Assembly: GCF_002157875.1 (NCBI RefSeq) | Contig: NZ_CP021376.1 | Coordinates: forward strand, 434,001 to 498,000 | DNA: 64,000 nucleotides | DNA from: Oceanisphaera avium | GTDB lineage: Bacteria; Pseudomonadota; Gammaproteobacteria; Enterobacterales; Aeromonadaceae | Direction: 5' to 3' | Part shown: one piece after another, positions 54,894-64,000 of the stretch | Position numbering within the stretch: the first letter of the stretch is position 1 | How the letters are laid out: every line of letters starts with the position of its first letter | Notes under the pieces: model-generated | The model's input: only the letters and a program-made list of their open reading frames with translations | Databases searched by the model: none | Told to the model about the DNA's origin: nothing | Program-made: the position numbers and the translations under genes

Positions 54894-55264
54894 TGCGTTA
54901 AGTCCCTGAGTTTTGCTCAAGTGGGGGCCGAAGCTTGTTGTGCATTGTTGCGACAACGTAACGACAACCACCAGTAATGACATTGATCGCCGGAATCCCT
55001 AGTGAACCAGTTAACTTTGTATGCACAACTTCTTTTCAAAAGCGGTTTATACAAAGAAAACACACCAAATCCGGCATAAATCAGACGCACAACTGTGATG
55101 CGACTTGCGTTGTGTTCGACTGCTTGGTTAAACACTAGGTGCAATGTATACATTTTTGTAAACACCAAAGCAACATTTTGTTTGTTTTTGTATGCAATGT
55201 TTAGAGATCGCTCGCAAAAAATGTATACAAAGGACGTGGGCTATTAGTAGAGGCGGTGGCTAAT
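54894..55264. other. Control region of the purine permease gene
   Basis: These 371 bases lie between the permease start and the ppsR stop, both leftward. They hold the TTGTATNCA repeats at 55017-55230. I searched for a purine riboswitch (TATA...CTACC...) and do not see one. Confidence 0.5.
55017..55230. repeat. Cluster of TTGTATNCA operator-like motifs
   Basis: TTGTATGCA at 55017-55025 and 55188-55196, AATGTATACATT (perfect dyad) at 55143-55154, TTGTAAACA at 55156-55164, TGTATACAA at 55222-55230, and TTTATACAA at 55046-55054 are versions of one motif. Dyads of the form TTGTATACAA are typical of GntR/HutC-like repressors. The regulator is not in this window. Confidence 0.6.
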
Positions 55265-56077
55265 TTAGTAGATGCGACGGCGAATTCCAGCGCGCTCTAA
55301 AATCTTTACCGAGATTTCTTCTACCGAATGAAAAGTCGTGTCGATAAAAGGAATGGCTTCTTGGCGAAACAATTTTTCTACTTGGTTAAGCTCATAGCGA
55401 CATTGTGCAGCGGCGGAATATTGACTATCGGCCATGCGTCTTTGACGTATTTCTTGTAAGCGCTGTGCATCTATAGTGAGGCCGAATAGCTTGTGTCTAT
55501 TGGTTTTGAGCGCAGTGGGTAGACTCATTTGCTGCATGTCCTGATCGATAAAAGGGTAGTTGGCCACGCGAATTCCAAACTGTAGTGCTAGGTATAAACT
55601 GGTGGGTGTTTTGCCGCAACGAGACACGCCAACCAAAATAATATCCGCTTCATTATAGGCTTTAGTGGTCACGCCATCGTCATTTTCTAGCGCATAGTTA
55701 ACGGCATCAATGCGGGTATCGTAGTGCTTTTTATTGTCCATGCCATGAGTACGATGCACTTGGGGATCCGCTTTAATACCTAATTGTTGCTCTATGGGAG
55801 CGACAAAAGTGTTAAGGAAATCATAACATTTGGCTTCGCTGTTGGTAATTATGTTACGTAATTGTGTATCGACTATGGTGTGAAAGACTAATGGGCGTTT
55901 GCCACTTTGAGTAAAGCAACTGTCAATTTGGGCTTTTACCAGCTGTGCTTTTTCGACATCGCCGACAAAGGGGATGGTGACTTGCTCAAAGGTCATGGGA
56001 AACTGGCTTAGCACCGCATGACCGAAAACTTCGGCTGTGATCGCCGTCCCATCAGAAACATAAAAAACCGTGTGCAT
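55265..56077 (-). CDS. ppsR: PEP synthase regulatory protein (kinase/phosphorylase)
   Basis: PpsR inactivates PEP synthase by ADP-dependent phosphorylation and reactivates it by phosphate-dependent removal. The 270-residue DUF299 protein starts [20 protein letters not shown] and has the P-loop-like [27 protein letters not shown] near residue 150, then [16 protein letters not shown]. The ATG at 56077 has GGAG five bases upstream. It is divergent from ppsA, its target, the usual arrangement in gammaproteobacteria. Confidence 0.95.
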   Translation of the reverse strand: MHTVFYVSDGTAITAEVFGHAVLSQFPMTFEQVTIPFVGDVEKAQLVKAQIDSCFTQSGKRPLVFHTIVDTQLRNIITNSEAKCYDFLNTFVAPIEQQLGIKADPQVHRTHGMDNKKHYDTRIDAVNYALENDDGVTTKAYNEADIILVGVSRCGKTPTSLYLALQFGIRVANYPFIDQDMQQMSLPTALKTNRHKLFGLTIDAQRLQEIRQRRMADSQYSAAAQCRYELNQVEKLFRQEAIPFIDTTFHSVEEISVKILERAGIRRRIY

Positions 56078-56251
56078 TGCGTCTCCAGATCTCACTTTTG
56101 TAGTTTGCCAAGAGTTTGACGTTTACCTGTTTTCAACCCGCGATATAGACTCACTCTATTGCTGATGCTGTCTGAGCGTGCAGCATATGTTCTTAATCGC
56201 ATACTTATAGCATTAATAACCCAAGCACACCTTATTGTTGGAGACGTAGCC

Positions 56252-58636
56252 GTGGTGGAATATGTAATTTGGTATGAACAGCTCACCATGCACGATGTGG
56301 ATCGTGTGGGTGGCAAAAACGCATCTTTGGGTGAAATGATCAGCCAATTAGCGGGTGCCGGTGTTGCTGTACCGGGTGGCTTTGCTACCACTGCCTACGC
56401 TTTTAACGAGTTTTTGGAGCAAAGTGGTCTTAATGCCAAGATTAACGAGCTACTCGATACATTGGATGTCGATAATATTGCGGCATTAGGTAGTGCGGGA
56501 CAAACTATCCGTCAATGGATTATTGACACCCCCTTTCAAGCGCCCTTGGAGCAAGCCATTGCCAGTGCTTATGCTGAGCTTACTCAGCAAATGAATGATA
56601 ACGCGTCGTTTGCGGTGCGCTCCTCAGCCACGGCCGAAGATATGCCTGATGCTTCTTTTGCCGGACAGCAAGAAACTTTTTTAAATGTCAGTGGCTTAAG
56701 TGCGGTGATGGAAGCCATTAAACATGTCTTTGCTTCGCTATTTAACGACAGAGCCATTTCTTATCGCGTTCACCAAGGCTACAGCCATCGTGGAGTGGCG
56801 TTATCGGCGGGTATTCAGCGCATGGTGCGCTCAGATATTGCCGCCTCTGGGGTAATGTTTACTATCGATACCGAGTCCGGATTTGATCAAGTGGTGTTTA
56901 TTACTTCCTCCACTGGCTTGGGCGAAATGGTGGTGCAAGGGGCAGTTAACCCCGATGAGTTCTATGTGCATAAGCCGACCTTAAAATCCGGTCGACCGGC
57001 GGTGGTACGTAAAACGTTGGGCTCTAAATTACAAAAAATGATTTATGCCACCGACTCTGGACTTGGCCAACAAGTTGCCGTTAAAGAAACCTCTAAAGCC
57101 GAGCGTAACCATTTTTCTTTATCAGACATGGAAGTGATGGAGCTGGCTAAGCAAGCGGTGATTATTGAGCGCCATTATGGCCGACCCATGGACATCGAAT
57201 GGGCAAAAGATGGCGTAGATGGTCAGCTCTATATAGTACAAGCACGACCAGAAACGGTACGTAGTCGCCAAGACAGCAATGTGTTGGAGCGATTTGCGCT
57301 GACTGAACAAAGTGAAGTTATTGTTGAAGGCCGTGCCATTGGTCATAAAATTGGCGCAGGTCCTGCAAAGGTGATTGCCTCCCTTAGCCAAATGGATGAA
57401 GTGAAGCCAGGCGATGTGCTGGTAACTGATATGACAGATCCCGACTGGGAGCCCATTATGAAACGCGCCTCAGCCATTGTAACGAATCGCGGTGGTCGTA
57501 CTTGTCATGCGGCGATTATCGCCCGCGAGTTAGGGATCCCTGCCGTAGTAGGCTGTGGTGATGCCACACAACGCATTATGGAAGGCCAAGAAATTACCGT
57601 GTCTTGTGCTGAGGGCGACACCGGTTTTATTTATCAAGGTAAATTAAACTTTAACGTTAATACCTCAGAAGTAGGCGCCATGCCGCCATCACCGGTGAAG
57701 GTGATGATGAATATTGGTAATCCAGACCGAGCCTTTGATTTTGCCCAATTACCTAATGCAGGCGTGGGCTTAGCGCGTTTGGAATTTATTATTAATCGCA
57801 TGATAGGCGTCCACCCTAAGGCGTTACTCAATTACCACCAAGCCAGCCCGAGATTACAGCAACAAATCGATGAGATTACGGCCGGTTATGATAATCCGCG
57901 GGAGTTTTTTATTGCTAAGCTCACCGAAGGAATTGCTACCTTAGCTTCGGCCTTTTGGCCAGAGCGGGTGATTGTTCGCCTATCAGACTTTAAATCTAAC
58001 GAGTACGCCAACTTGTTAGGAGGGGATGCCTATGAGCCTGATGAAGAAAACCCTATGTTGGGTTTTCGCGGTGCCTCGCGCTATATCTCTGCAGATTTTC
58101 GTGATTGTTTTGCTTTAGAATGCGAAGCCATGAAGCGGGTGCGCAACGACATGGGCTTAACTAACGTTGAGATTATGATCCCTTTTGTGCGTACCTTAAC
58201 TGAAGCGGCGAGTGTAATTGATATTTTGGCAGAAAATGGCCTTAAGCGCGGTGAAGCCGGTCTTAAAGTGATTATGATGTGTGAGTTACCCTCCAATGCG
58301 TTGCTGGCCGATAAATTCTTAGCCTACTTCGACGGCTTCTCTATTGGCTCTAACGACATGACGCAGCTCACCTTGGGGTTAGACCGAGACTCAGGCTTAG
58401 TGGCTGCTTCGTTTGATGAGCGGGATGAATCAGTAAAAGCTTTACTATCCATGGCCATTAAGGCGGCCCATAAAGCAGGTAAATACGTCGGCATTTGTGG
58501 TCAAGGGCCATCAGATCATAAAGACTTTGCTGCTTGGTTAGTGGAGCAGGGGATTGACTCTGTTTCTCTTAATCCAGATACCGTGATTGATACTTGGCTA
58601 TATTTAGCCGAGCAAGCGTCCAGTCAAAATCACTAA
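56252..58636 (+). CDS. ppsA: Phosphoenolpyruvate synthase
   Basis: PpsA makes PEP, AMP and phosphate from pyruvate and ATP and is needed for growth on three-carbon compounds. The 794 residues (E. coli 792) show the ATP-binding domain ([44 protein letters not shown]), the swivelling phosphohistidine domain ([24 protein letters not shown], with the His in TCHA), and the PEP-binding domain ([27 protein letters not shown]). The start is GTG 56252, eight bases after GGAG; earlier codons have no family match. The Thr next to the catalytic His, target of PpsR, is present. Confidence 0.97.
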   Translation: MVEYVIWYEQLTMHDVDRVGGKNASLGEMISQLAGAGVAVPGGFATTAYAFNEFLEQSGLNAKINELLDTLDVDNIAALGSAGQTIRQWIIDTPFQAPLEQAIASAYAELTQQMNDNASFAVRSSATAEDMPDASFAGQQETFLNVSGLSAVMEAIKHVFASLFNDRAISYRVHQGYSHRGVALSAGIQRMVRSDIAASGVMFTIDTESGFDQVVFITSSTGLGEMVVQGAVNPDEFYVHKPTLKSGRPAVVRKTLGSKLQKMIYATDSGLGQQVAVKETSKAERNHFSLSDMEVMELAKQAVIIERHYGRPMDIEWAKDGVDGQLYIVQARPETVRSRQDSNVLERFALTEQSEVIVEGRAIGHKIGAGPAKVIASLSQMDEVKPGDVLVTDMTDPDWEPIMKRASAIVTNRGGRTCHAAIIARELGIPAVVGCGDATQRIMEGQEITVSCAEGDTGFIYQGKLNFNVNTSEVGAMPPSPVKVMMNIGNPDRAFDFAQLPNAGVGLARLEFIINRMIGVHPKALLNYHQASPRLQQQIDEITAGYDNPREFFIAKLTEGIATLASAFWPERVIVRLSDFKSNEYANLLGGDAYEPDEENPMLGFRGASRYISADFRDCFALECEAMKRVRNDMGLTNVEIMIPFVRTLTEAASVIDILAENGLKRGEAGLKVIMMCELPSNALLADKFLAYFDGFSIGSNDMTQLTLGLDRDSGLVAASFDERDESVKALLSMAIKAAHKAGKYVGICGQGPSDHKDFAAWLVEQGIDSVSLNPDTVIDTWLYLAEQASSQNH

Positions 58637-58658
58637 CTCGCCATTTTCCTTCATTAAT

Positions 58659-58680
58659 AGGGCGCAGTGCGCCCTTTTTA
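58659..58680 (+). terminator. Terminator of ppsA
   Basis: GGGCGC and GCGCCC pair around AGT and run into T5. Confidence 0.9.
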
Positions 58681-58762
58681 GTTATCTGAGCAGCGAAATG
58701 AGATGCCTTAAGTAACGTTAAAATGTTAGATTTCAAATATTATTTTTAATCACTGAACATTA

Positions 58763-58796
58763 CTACGGTCGCAGCCTACCCGGAAAAAACAAGGAC
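58763..58796 (+). ncRNA. Candidate preQ1-I riboswitch of queC
   Basis: The 34 bases before queC read CTACGGTCGCAG, CCTACCCG and GAAAAAACAAGGA in order. The Thermoanaerobacter preQ1-I aptamer has GGGTCGCAG, AACCCC and AACAAAACAAGG in the same places. CGG/CCG can form P1, and the 3' AAGG that closes the pseudoknot is the queC ribosome binding site. Binding of preQ1 would thus hide the site and lower queC translation. P1 is shorter than usual, which lowers certainty. Confidence 0.7.
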
Positions 58797-58804
58797 ATCT
58801 TGAT

Positions 58805-59518
58805 ATGAATGCATTATTAATCTGCTCAGGCGGTTTTGACTCGGTTACTTTAGCGTATCGACTTGCCAAGGAACACAGCCTAGGTGCTTTGCTAACCTTT
58901 GATTATGGCCAGCGCCATAAAAAAGAAATTGACGCCGCAAGACTGTGTGCCGAACAGCTCAAGGTTCCGCATTGGGTGCTAGATATTGGCAATATTGGCC
59001 AGCAACTGTCGGGCTCTGCCTTAACGGATGATATTGAAGTGCCACACGGCTATTATACTGAACAAAATATGCAGCTGACGGTGGTACCTAATCGTAATGC
59101 TATTATGCTAACGATTGCATTTGGAGTGGCCGCCAGTAGAGGGTTTAATACAGTGGCACTGGCGGTTCATGGTGGAGATCATTTTATTTACCCCGATTGT
59201 CGCCCCGACTTTATTCGTCTATTTGGCGAGATGCAAAGCCAAGCGCTGGATGGCGTAGCTGAGGTGGGCTTATATGCCCCTTATGTGCATGGCGATAAAA
59301 CAGACATCGCAAAGGATGCGGCGCAATTTGGCGTGCCCATCGCTAATACTTGGTCTTGTTATGAAGGCGGTGAGCTACATTGTGGCCGTTGCGGCACTTG
59401 TGTGGAGCGCATTGAAGCAATAAGTTTGGCGGGTATTATGGATCCTACGCCTTATCAAGATAATCAGTTTTGGAAAGCGGCGAGCATGAGCCGGGTAAGC
59501 CAAGAGCAAGGGACTTAG
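58805..59518 (+). CDS. queC: 7-cyano-7-deazaguanine synthase QueC
   Basis: QueC turns 7-carboxy-7-deazaguanine into preQ0 with ATP and ammonia, on the way to queuosine in tRNA. The 237-residue protein starts LLICSGGFDSVTLAYRLA, the PP-loop SGGxDS (residues 8-13, with Phe where many have Met or Leu). It has TFDYGQRHKKEIDAA, VPNRNAIMLTIAFGVA, and the zinc site TWSCYEGGELHCGRCGTCVERIEA with four cysteines. AAGGA lies nine bases before ATG 58805 and is part of the candidate riboswitch. Confidence 0.96.
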   Translation: MNALLICSGGFDSVTLAYRLAKEHSLGALLTFDYGQRHKKEIDAARLCAEQLKVPHWVLDIGNIGQQLSGSALTDDIEVPHGYYTEQNMQLTVVPNRNAIMLTIAFGVAASRGFNTVALAVHGGDHFIYPDCRPDFIRLFGEMQSQALDGVAEVGLYAPYVHGDKTDIAKDAAQFGVPIANTWSCYEGGELHCGRCGTCVERIEAISLAGIMDPTPYQDNQFWKAASMSRVSQEQGT

Positions 59519-59563
59519 CTACACGTTAATTTATTCAAAATAAGCGCTCATGCCCATTATTAA

Positions 59564-59588
59564 CCCACCTCAGCTTAAACGAGGTGGG
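59564..59588. terminator. Hairpin between queC and moeA
   Basis: CCCACCTC and GAGGTGGG pair around a nine-base loop between the convergent genes. It has little T-tract. Confidence 0.5.
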
Positions 59589-59606
59589 GATGAATAAGAT
59601 AAAAGG

Positions 59607-60863
59607 CTACCAATACAAGCCATCAATTAGCTCAAGGCTCACAGTCTCACCCGCAGTGACATTGCCTCGGTCTTGCTCAAGATGTAAAAGGCAATTTGCT
59701 TCAGCCATAGCACTAAATACTCCCGAGCTTTGTGCCCCTGCTGCCACTACGCCTAAGCTACCGTCGGCTTGAGTACTGACAATGCCGCGTTGAAAGTCCA
59801 TGCGCCCAGGAGATTTCTTAAAGTCCATGAGCGCTTGAGCCTGCAAAGTGACGGTAGGGGCCAGTGTTTCTCCGCTAAGGGTGGCGAGAGCAGGGCGAAC
59901 TAATAAATGAAAGGTTACCGCCGCTGATACCGGATTACCTGGCAAACCAAAAAAAGCAGTGTCATTAATATGACCAAAGGCAAAAGGTTTACCCGGCTTT
60001 ATGGCCAGCTTCCAAAAACCTACGTGCCCCACTTCTTCTAGTATTTGTTTAATATAATCAGCATCGCCGACCGACACGCCGCCTGAGGTAATCACGGCGT
60101 CGGCATTACTAGCAGCACTGATTAAGGCGTGGCGAATAGCGTCTGGCTCATCTTTAATAATGCCATAATCTGCTACCTTTACACCGATGCGCTCTAACAT
60201 GGCGCGTACTGCAATGCGATTAGAGTCATAAATATCACCTGGACCCAGTAATTGCCCCGGTGTTTTTAGCTCATCGCCCGTAGAAAATAAGGCAACCGTT
60301 AGAGGCCGATAGACATAGACTTGCTCTAAGCCTAAAGAAGAGAGCACGGCTAACACCCGAGCATTGATGCGCGTCCCTGCCTTAAACACACACTCGCCTT
60401 GTGCCAGATCCTCACTGGGGTAGCGCACATTTTGTCCCTCAGTGACTGCAGAGGTCACTATGACTAACGAGTCTTGGACTTGACAATGCTCTTGCATAAC
60501 CACTGCATCGGCACCCAGAGGAAGAGAAGCCCCCGTCATAATGCGTACACATTCCCCCTCACTCACTCGACCGGTAAAAGGGTGCCCCGCTAAACTGGTA
60601 CCAATGAGGGTTAATCCTTGGCTAGAAAAATGGGCTGCCTCACTCACATCGGCGGCGCGCAGGGCATAGCCATCCATGGCCGAGTTGGCAAAAGAGGGCA
60701 CATCGATGGGGGAGTGTACATCGTCGGCTAAAATACGATTTAACAACTGATCGAGGCCGACCAGCTCAGTACGCCCAAGGTGCTGTAGCTGGGTAAGCAT
60801 GTCGTGCTTGGCATCATAAAAGTTACGCAAGCCAAACTGATTGCAAGGATCAAGTGTTGTCAT
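59607..60863 (-). CDS. moeA: Molybdopterin molybdenumtransferase
   Basis: MoeA inserts molybdate into adenylylated molybdopterin. The 418-residue protein has VPSFANSAMDGYALRAAD, GECVRIMTGASLPLGADAVVMQE, SLGLEQVYVYRPLTVALFSTGDEL, the MoCF-fold motif VITSGGVSVGDADYIKQIL near residue 250, and FFGLPGNPVSAAVTFHLLVRPAL. ATG 60863 has an AGGA upstream; eleven more in-frame codons are possible. It is divergent from folE. moaE/mogA genes are not in the window. Confidence 0.96.
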   Translation of the reverse strand: MTTLDPCNQFGLRNFYDAKHDMLTQLQHLGRTELVGLDQLLNRILADDVHSPIDVPSFANSAMDGYALRAADVSEAAHFSSQGLTLIGTSLAGHPFTGRVSEGECVRIMTGASLPLGADAVVMQEHCQVQDSLVIVTSAVTEGQNVRYPSEDLAQGECVFKAGTRINARVLAVLSSLGLEQVYVYRPLTVALFSTGDELKTPGQLLGPGDIYDSNRIAVRAMLERIGVKVADYGIIKDEPDAIRHALISAASNADAVITSGGVSVGDADYIKQILEEVGHVGFWKLAIKPGKPFAFGHINDTAFFGLPGNPVSAAVTFHLLVRPALATLSGETLAPTVTLQAQALMDFKKSPGRMDFQRGIVSTQADGSLGVVAAGAQSSGVFSAMAEANCLLHLEQDRGNVTAGETVSLELIDGLYW

Positions 60864-61091
60864 ATGCAGCGTCCTGTAATAAAAATGTGAAGCCAAATTT
60901 GGGCATATCTGCGCAATCTATCTCTCAGATCTTGGCCAAGGGGATGATTTTAAACGCACTATAAGGGTATTTTAAAACAGATTGGCACACAGTGCTGTTA
61001 AGCACACCCCAAATCAAACATTCACTCTCGACAGTAAATGCACTACCATTTGGCAGCCGATTTTGAATTGAATGCTCCCTTGGAGACTACC

Positions 61092-61748
61092 ATGACTGCT
61101 TTGAGCGATGCCGCTATTCGAGTACGTTCTGCCCTTGAACAACGTGGTTTAGAAACCCCAATGAAAGGCAACAGCCTGACCTTGGATGAAAAACAAGCGC
61201 GTATTACCGCCTTAATGACCGAAATGATGGATGTATTAGGCTTAGACTTGGCAGACGATAGCTTAGCCGATACTCCACAGCGCATCGCTAAGATGTATGT
61301 GCGAGAAATCTTTTCAGGCTTAGATTATAGCTATTTTCCTAAAATCACCTTGATCGATAACAAAATGAAGGTGGATGAAATGGTTCAAGTGCGTGACATC
61401 ACACTGACCAGTACTTGTGAACATCACTTTGTAACCATAGATGGTACCGCCACCGTCGCCTATATACCGCGAACTAAGGTGATTGGCTTATCTAAAATTA
61501 ACCGCATAGTGCAATTTTTTGCGCGCCGCCCCCAAGTGCAAGAGCGCCTCACCCAACAAGTGTTAGTAGCCTTGCAGACTTTACTCGAGTCAGAGGATGT
61601 GGCGGTGAGTATTAGTGCGACGCACTATTGCGTGAAAGCGCGCGGCGTCATGGATGCGACCAGTAGTACCACTACTACCTCGTTGGGCGGCATTTTTAAG
61701 AGCCGAGCCGCCACTCGCCATGAATTTCTAAGTGGTGTGGTGCGCTAA
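61092..61748 (+). CDS. folE: GTP cyclohydrolase I
   Basis: FolE converts GTP to dihydroneopterin triphosphate, the first step of folate synthesis and also the source of the queuosine pathway. The 218 residues follow the E. coli enzyme: [34 protein letters not shown], the zinc motif [36 protein letters not shown], and [26 protein letters not shown] with the third zinc ligand. ATG 61092 has GGAG six bases upstream, so I place the start there and not at 61038. Confidence 0.97.
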   Translation: MTALSDAAIRVRSALEQRGLETPMKGNSLTLDEKQARITALMTEMMDVLGLDLADDSLADTPQRIAKMYVREIFSGLDYSYFPKITLIDNKMKVDEMVQVRDITLTSTCEHHFVTIDGTATVAYIPRTKVIGLSKINRIVQFFARRPQVQERLTQQVLVALQTLLESEDVAVSISATHYCVKARGVMDATSSTTTTSLGGIFKSRAATRHEFLSGVVR

Positions 61749-61776
61749 AAATTAATTTGCAGTTAAAGGAGAGAGC

Positions 61777-62049
61777 ATGAAGCCCAGAGTTGAAATTCGC
61801 TATTGCTCGTTATGCCGCTGGTTATTACGCTCCGCTTGGTTGGCACAAGAGATTTTATCTACTTTTAATGATGATGTAGCTGAAGTGGCCTTGATCCCTG
61901 CAGATAAAGGCCAATTTCAAATTTGGGTGAATGAGCAGCGCCTATGGTGTCGCGTGATTGACGGCGGTTTTCCAGAAGCTAAAGAGATCAAGCAAAGACT
62001 GCGTGATTATGTGGATCCTACCCGCAGTCTTGGTCACAGTGATCGCTAA
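61777..62049 (+). CDS. SelT/SelW/SelH family (Rdx) protein
   Basis: The 90-residue thioredoxin-like protein starts VEIRYCSLCRWLLRSAWLAQEIL with the redox motif CSLC (Cys10, Cys13), the cysteine version of the CxxU seen in selenoprotein W. It ends VIDGGFPEAKEIKQRLRDYVDPTRSLGH, with the typical DGGFPEAK block. It probably serves in thiol redox reactions; its partner is unknown. AGGAGA precedes ATG 61777. It follows folE by 28 bases in the same direction, so the two may be cotranscribed. Confidence 0.93.
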   Translation: MKPRVEIRYCSLCRWLLRSAWLAQEILSTFNDDVAEVALIPADKGQFQIWVNEQRLWCRVIDGGFPEAKEIKQRLRDYVDPTRSLGHSDR

Positions 62050-62350
62050 GTCTTTTTAACCTCTTACCCTTTTACGTCCTTGGGCTTGGCACTAACGTAA
62101 GATCAATGTTGTCGTTGACTTACTGAGCTATTACCTACTAAAGCCTGCCTTAATGAAGAATGTGTGTTAAGTCACTAATTTGCTAGCGCTCCTGCCACTA
62201 TACTGGCGAGCGCAAGCTGTGCTGTGTAGACTTTACGGTTTGGCTTGCGGCGACCGAACAGCTGGCATATCTGTAACACCGTTTCTGCTCGTCTCATCGC
62301 TTAAGCTCGATATTTCATATCTGCTCTGACCTAAAAAGGGGATTAACACT
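62050..62350. other. Leader region of speA
   Basis: These 301 bases have no supported coding frame. TTGACT at 62115-62120 could be a -35 box, though the spacing to TACTAA is short. CGCAAGC (62211-62217) and GCTTGCG (62243-62249) are complementary, so the speA leader may fold. No known riboswitch is seen. Confidence 0.4.
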
Positions 62351-64000
62351 ATGGCCAATTGGTCTGAACAAGATGCGTTAAAAATATATAACCTACCTTA
62401 CTGGGGGGATGGTTTTTTTCATCTCGACCCCCAAGGGCGTGTGGTGGTGACCCCCGATAAATCTCGCCCAGAAGCGAAAGTAGTATTAGCAGATGTGATT
62501 GCTGACTTAAAAGCCCAAGGCTATGCCACACCGGTATTGTTGCGTTTTCCCGAAATTATTAAAAGCCGTATCGATGCGCTGTTTAATGCTTTTAATAACG
62601 CCATTACTGAATACGGTTATGAAGGGGATTACCTCACCGTTTATCCGATAAAAGTGAATCAGCAGCGCGGCGTACTCGATGCGGTCACTAAGGCTTATAA
62701 AGATAAGCCACGCTTAGGATTAGAGGCGGGCTCTAAGCCGGAATTATTAGCCGTATTAGCGCACAGTCATGAAACTGAGTCGGTGATTGTGTGTAATGGT
62801 TATAAAGATAAAGAATATATTCGCCTCGCCTTATTAGGCACTAAGATGGGGCACCAAGTATATATTGTCATCGAAAAGCTATCTGAGCTAGCGATGGTGA
62901 TGGAAGAGGCAAAATGCATTGATGTAGAGCCAAGACTAGGCGTGCGTGCTCGTCTTGCCTCACAAAGTGCGGGCAAGTGGCAATCCAGTGGCGGAGAAAA
63001 ATCAAAATTTGGCTTAAGTGGAGCCCATGTACTTAAGCTTATCTCACAGCTGCGTGAAGCCAACTGCTTACATTGGCTACAGCTACTGCATTTTCACTTA
63101 GGCTCACAAATTGCCAATATTCGTGATATTCAAAAAGGCGTACGCGAATGTGGTCGCTTTTACGCTGAATTACGCCGCTTAAACGTGCCGATTAATATTG
63201 TGGATGTGGGCGGCGGGCTAGGTGTAGATTATGAAGGGACTCGTTCTCAAAGTTATTGCTCAGCTAACTACAATATGCGCGAGTATGCCAATAATGTGGT
63301 GTGGGGCATTGGCGATGTGTGTCGTGAATTTGAGCTACCGCATCCGTTAATTATTAGTGAGTCGGGGCGCGCGATTACCGCTCATCACGCGGTATTAATT
63401 TCTGATGTTATCAGTATTGAGTCGGCTAAGCCGCAAACACCTACGCCGCCTCGTGATAATGCTGCCATGCTATTGCATAATATTTGGGAAACTTGGCAAG
63501 AGATATGTCGTGAAGACCCGCCTTTATTGGAAATTTATCATGATACCGTCGCCGAGCTGGCCGATGTGCATCAGCAATACAATATGGGCTTAATGAGCTT
63601 AGAAGAGCGCGCTTGGGCGGAAGAGATCCATCTTAGTATTTGTCTGGCCATTAAGGCTGAGCTTCGAACGGCGAATCGCTCGCACCGACCCATCATTGAT
63701 GAGTTAAATGAAAAACTCGCCGACAAATGTTTTGTTAATTTCTCTTTATTTCAGTCCTTGCCAGATGCGTGGGGCATCGATCAAATTTTTCCGGTGCTGC
63801 CACTGGTAGGTTTAGACAGAGAGCCGACACGTCGCGCCGTGGTGTTAGATATTACCTGTGACTCCGATGGCGCTATCGATCAGTATGTGGACGGCCAAGG
63901 CGTAGAAACCACCTTGCCCATGCCTGAGTTTGTACCGGGACAGCCGCAATACCTAGGCTTTTTCTTAGTGGGCGCTTATCAAGAAATTTTAGGAGATATG
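62351..64000 (+). CDS. speA: Biosynthetic arginine decarboxylase SpeA, 3' end cut off
   Basis: SpeA decarboxylates arginine to agmatine for putrescine synthesis, using PLP and Mg2+. Five hundred and fifty codons are present without a stop, from ATG 62351 to the window edge. The family is about 630-660 residues, so the C-terminal 15 percent is missing. Seen features are IYNLPYWGDGFFHLD at the start, YPIKVNQQRGVLDAV with the PLP lysine, LEAGSKPELLAVLA, LHFHLGSQIANI, VDVGGGLGVDYEGTRS, and ITCDSDGAIDQYVDG near the end, with the active-site Cys-Asp pair. The N-terminal region is the biosynthetic kind, not the acid-induced AdiA kind. Confidence 0.96.
   Translation, partial: MANWSEQDALKIYNLPYWGDGFFHLDPQGRVVVTPDKSRPEAKVVLADVIADLKAQGYATPVLLRFPEIIKSRIDALFNAFNNAITEYGYEGDYLTVYPIKVNQQRGVLDAVTKAYKDKPRLGLEAGSKPELLAVLAHSHETESVIVCNGYKDKEYIRLALLGTKMGHQVYIVIEKLSELAMVMEEAKCIDVEPRLGVRARLASQSAGKWQSSGGEKSKFGLSGAHVLKLISQLREANCLHWLQLLHFHLGSQIANIRDIQKGVRECGRFYAELRRLNVPINIVDVGGGLGVDYEGTRSQSYCSANYNMREYANNVVWGIGDVCREFELPHPLIISESGRAITAHHAVLISDVISIESAKPQTPTPPRDNAAMLLHNIWETWQEICREDPPLLEIYHDTVAELADVHQQYNMGLMSLEERAWAEEIHLSICLAIKAELRTANRSHRPIIDELNEKLADKCFVNFSLFQSLPDAWGIDQIFPVLPLVGLDREPTRRAVVLDITCDSDGAIDQYVDGQGVETTLPMPEFVPGQPQYLGFFLVGAYQEILGDM

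Noticed and set aside
54894..55264. Purine riboswitch before the xanthine permease gene
   Set aside because: The conserved three-way junction bases are absent, and repeated DNA dyads explain the region better.
61777..62049. Selenocysteine in the SelW-like protein
   Set aside because: The redox motif is CSLC with normal cysteine codons and no in-frame TGA.
1..64000. CRISPR arrays, prophage, insertion sequences, integrons
   Set aside because: No regularly spaced repeats, transposase, integrase or phage structural gene is seen on either strand.

Overview
The window is a gene-dense stretch of a gammaproteobacterial chromosome. Almost every protein is closest in my memory to Aeromonadales, Vibrio or Enterobacterales homologues. 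The mix of an NhaD-type Na+/H+ antiporter, a TRAP-TAXI transporter, an SSS symporter and ovothiol synthase fits a marine or brackish organism of the Oceanisphaera/Oceanimonas type; that genus guess is inference. I see no prophage, insertion sequence, integron or CRISPR array. The left and right edges cut through genes: a 44-residue C-terminus at 2-136 and speA from 62351 to the end.

Layout. 1-4.9 kb: astB and topA, each broken by a single missing G/C in a homopolymer, then a 58-residue protein. 4.9-7.9 kb: lysC behind a lysine riboswitch, then argA. 8-15.9 kb: nhaD, then a locus reading leftward (FAD D-amino-acid dehydrogenase, TAXI binding protein, fused TRAP permease) with a divergent LysR regulator. 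16-21 kb: yciH, nagBA, a non-coding stretch with DnaA boxes and an IHF-like site beside tRNA-Asn, and uvrB. 21-31 kb: a corA-creA-pentapeptide operon, mnmC divergent from fabB, mobA divergent from a CynX-type MFS gene, a periplasmic ATP-dependent DNA ligase and an NRDE protein. 31-40 kb: SSS symporter with a 43-residue partner, purEK, a small membrane protein, and a two-gene RND system. 40-50 kb: YtcJ-type amidohydrolase, AraC regulator divergent from a YfeH-type BASS transporter, BON and DUF1328 stress proteins, cobO, an exported GlcG/HbpS protein, a CvrA/NhaP2 antiporter and a rhodanese-like protein lacking its cysteine. 50-64 kb: ytoQ, ppnP divergent from ovoA, a purine permease with an operator cluster, ppsR/ppsA, queC behind a candidate preQ1-I riboswitch, moeA divergent from folE, a SelW-like protein and speA.

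How they work together. Most genes are housekeeping: DNA topology and repair, amino acid and purine biosynthesis, cofactors, tRNA modification and fatty acids. Accessory functions are transport and stress handling. The clearest functional unit is dadA-TAXI-TRAP with its LysR regulator, which probably imports and oxidises a D-amino or imino acid. Regulatory RNA and DNA are the richest part of the window: two riboswitches, hairpins between the TAXI and TRAP genes, a leader peptide-like element before the SSS gene, a repeated TTGTATNCA operator, an FNR-like box, and a datA-like cluster next to tRNA-Asn. I do not see a wholly new system. The best leads are the datA-like cluster, the SSS leader, the purine-permease operator array, and the D-amino acid uptake locus.
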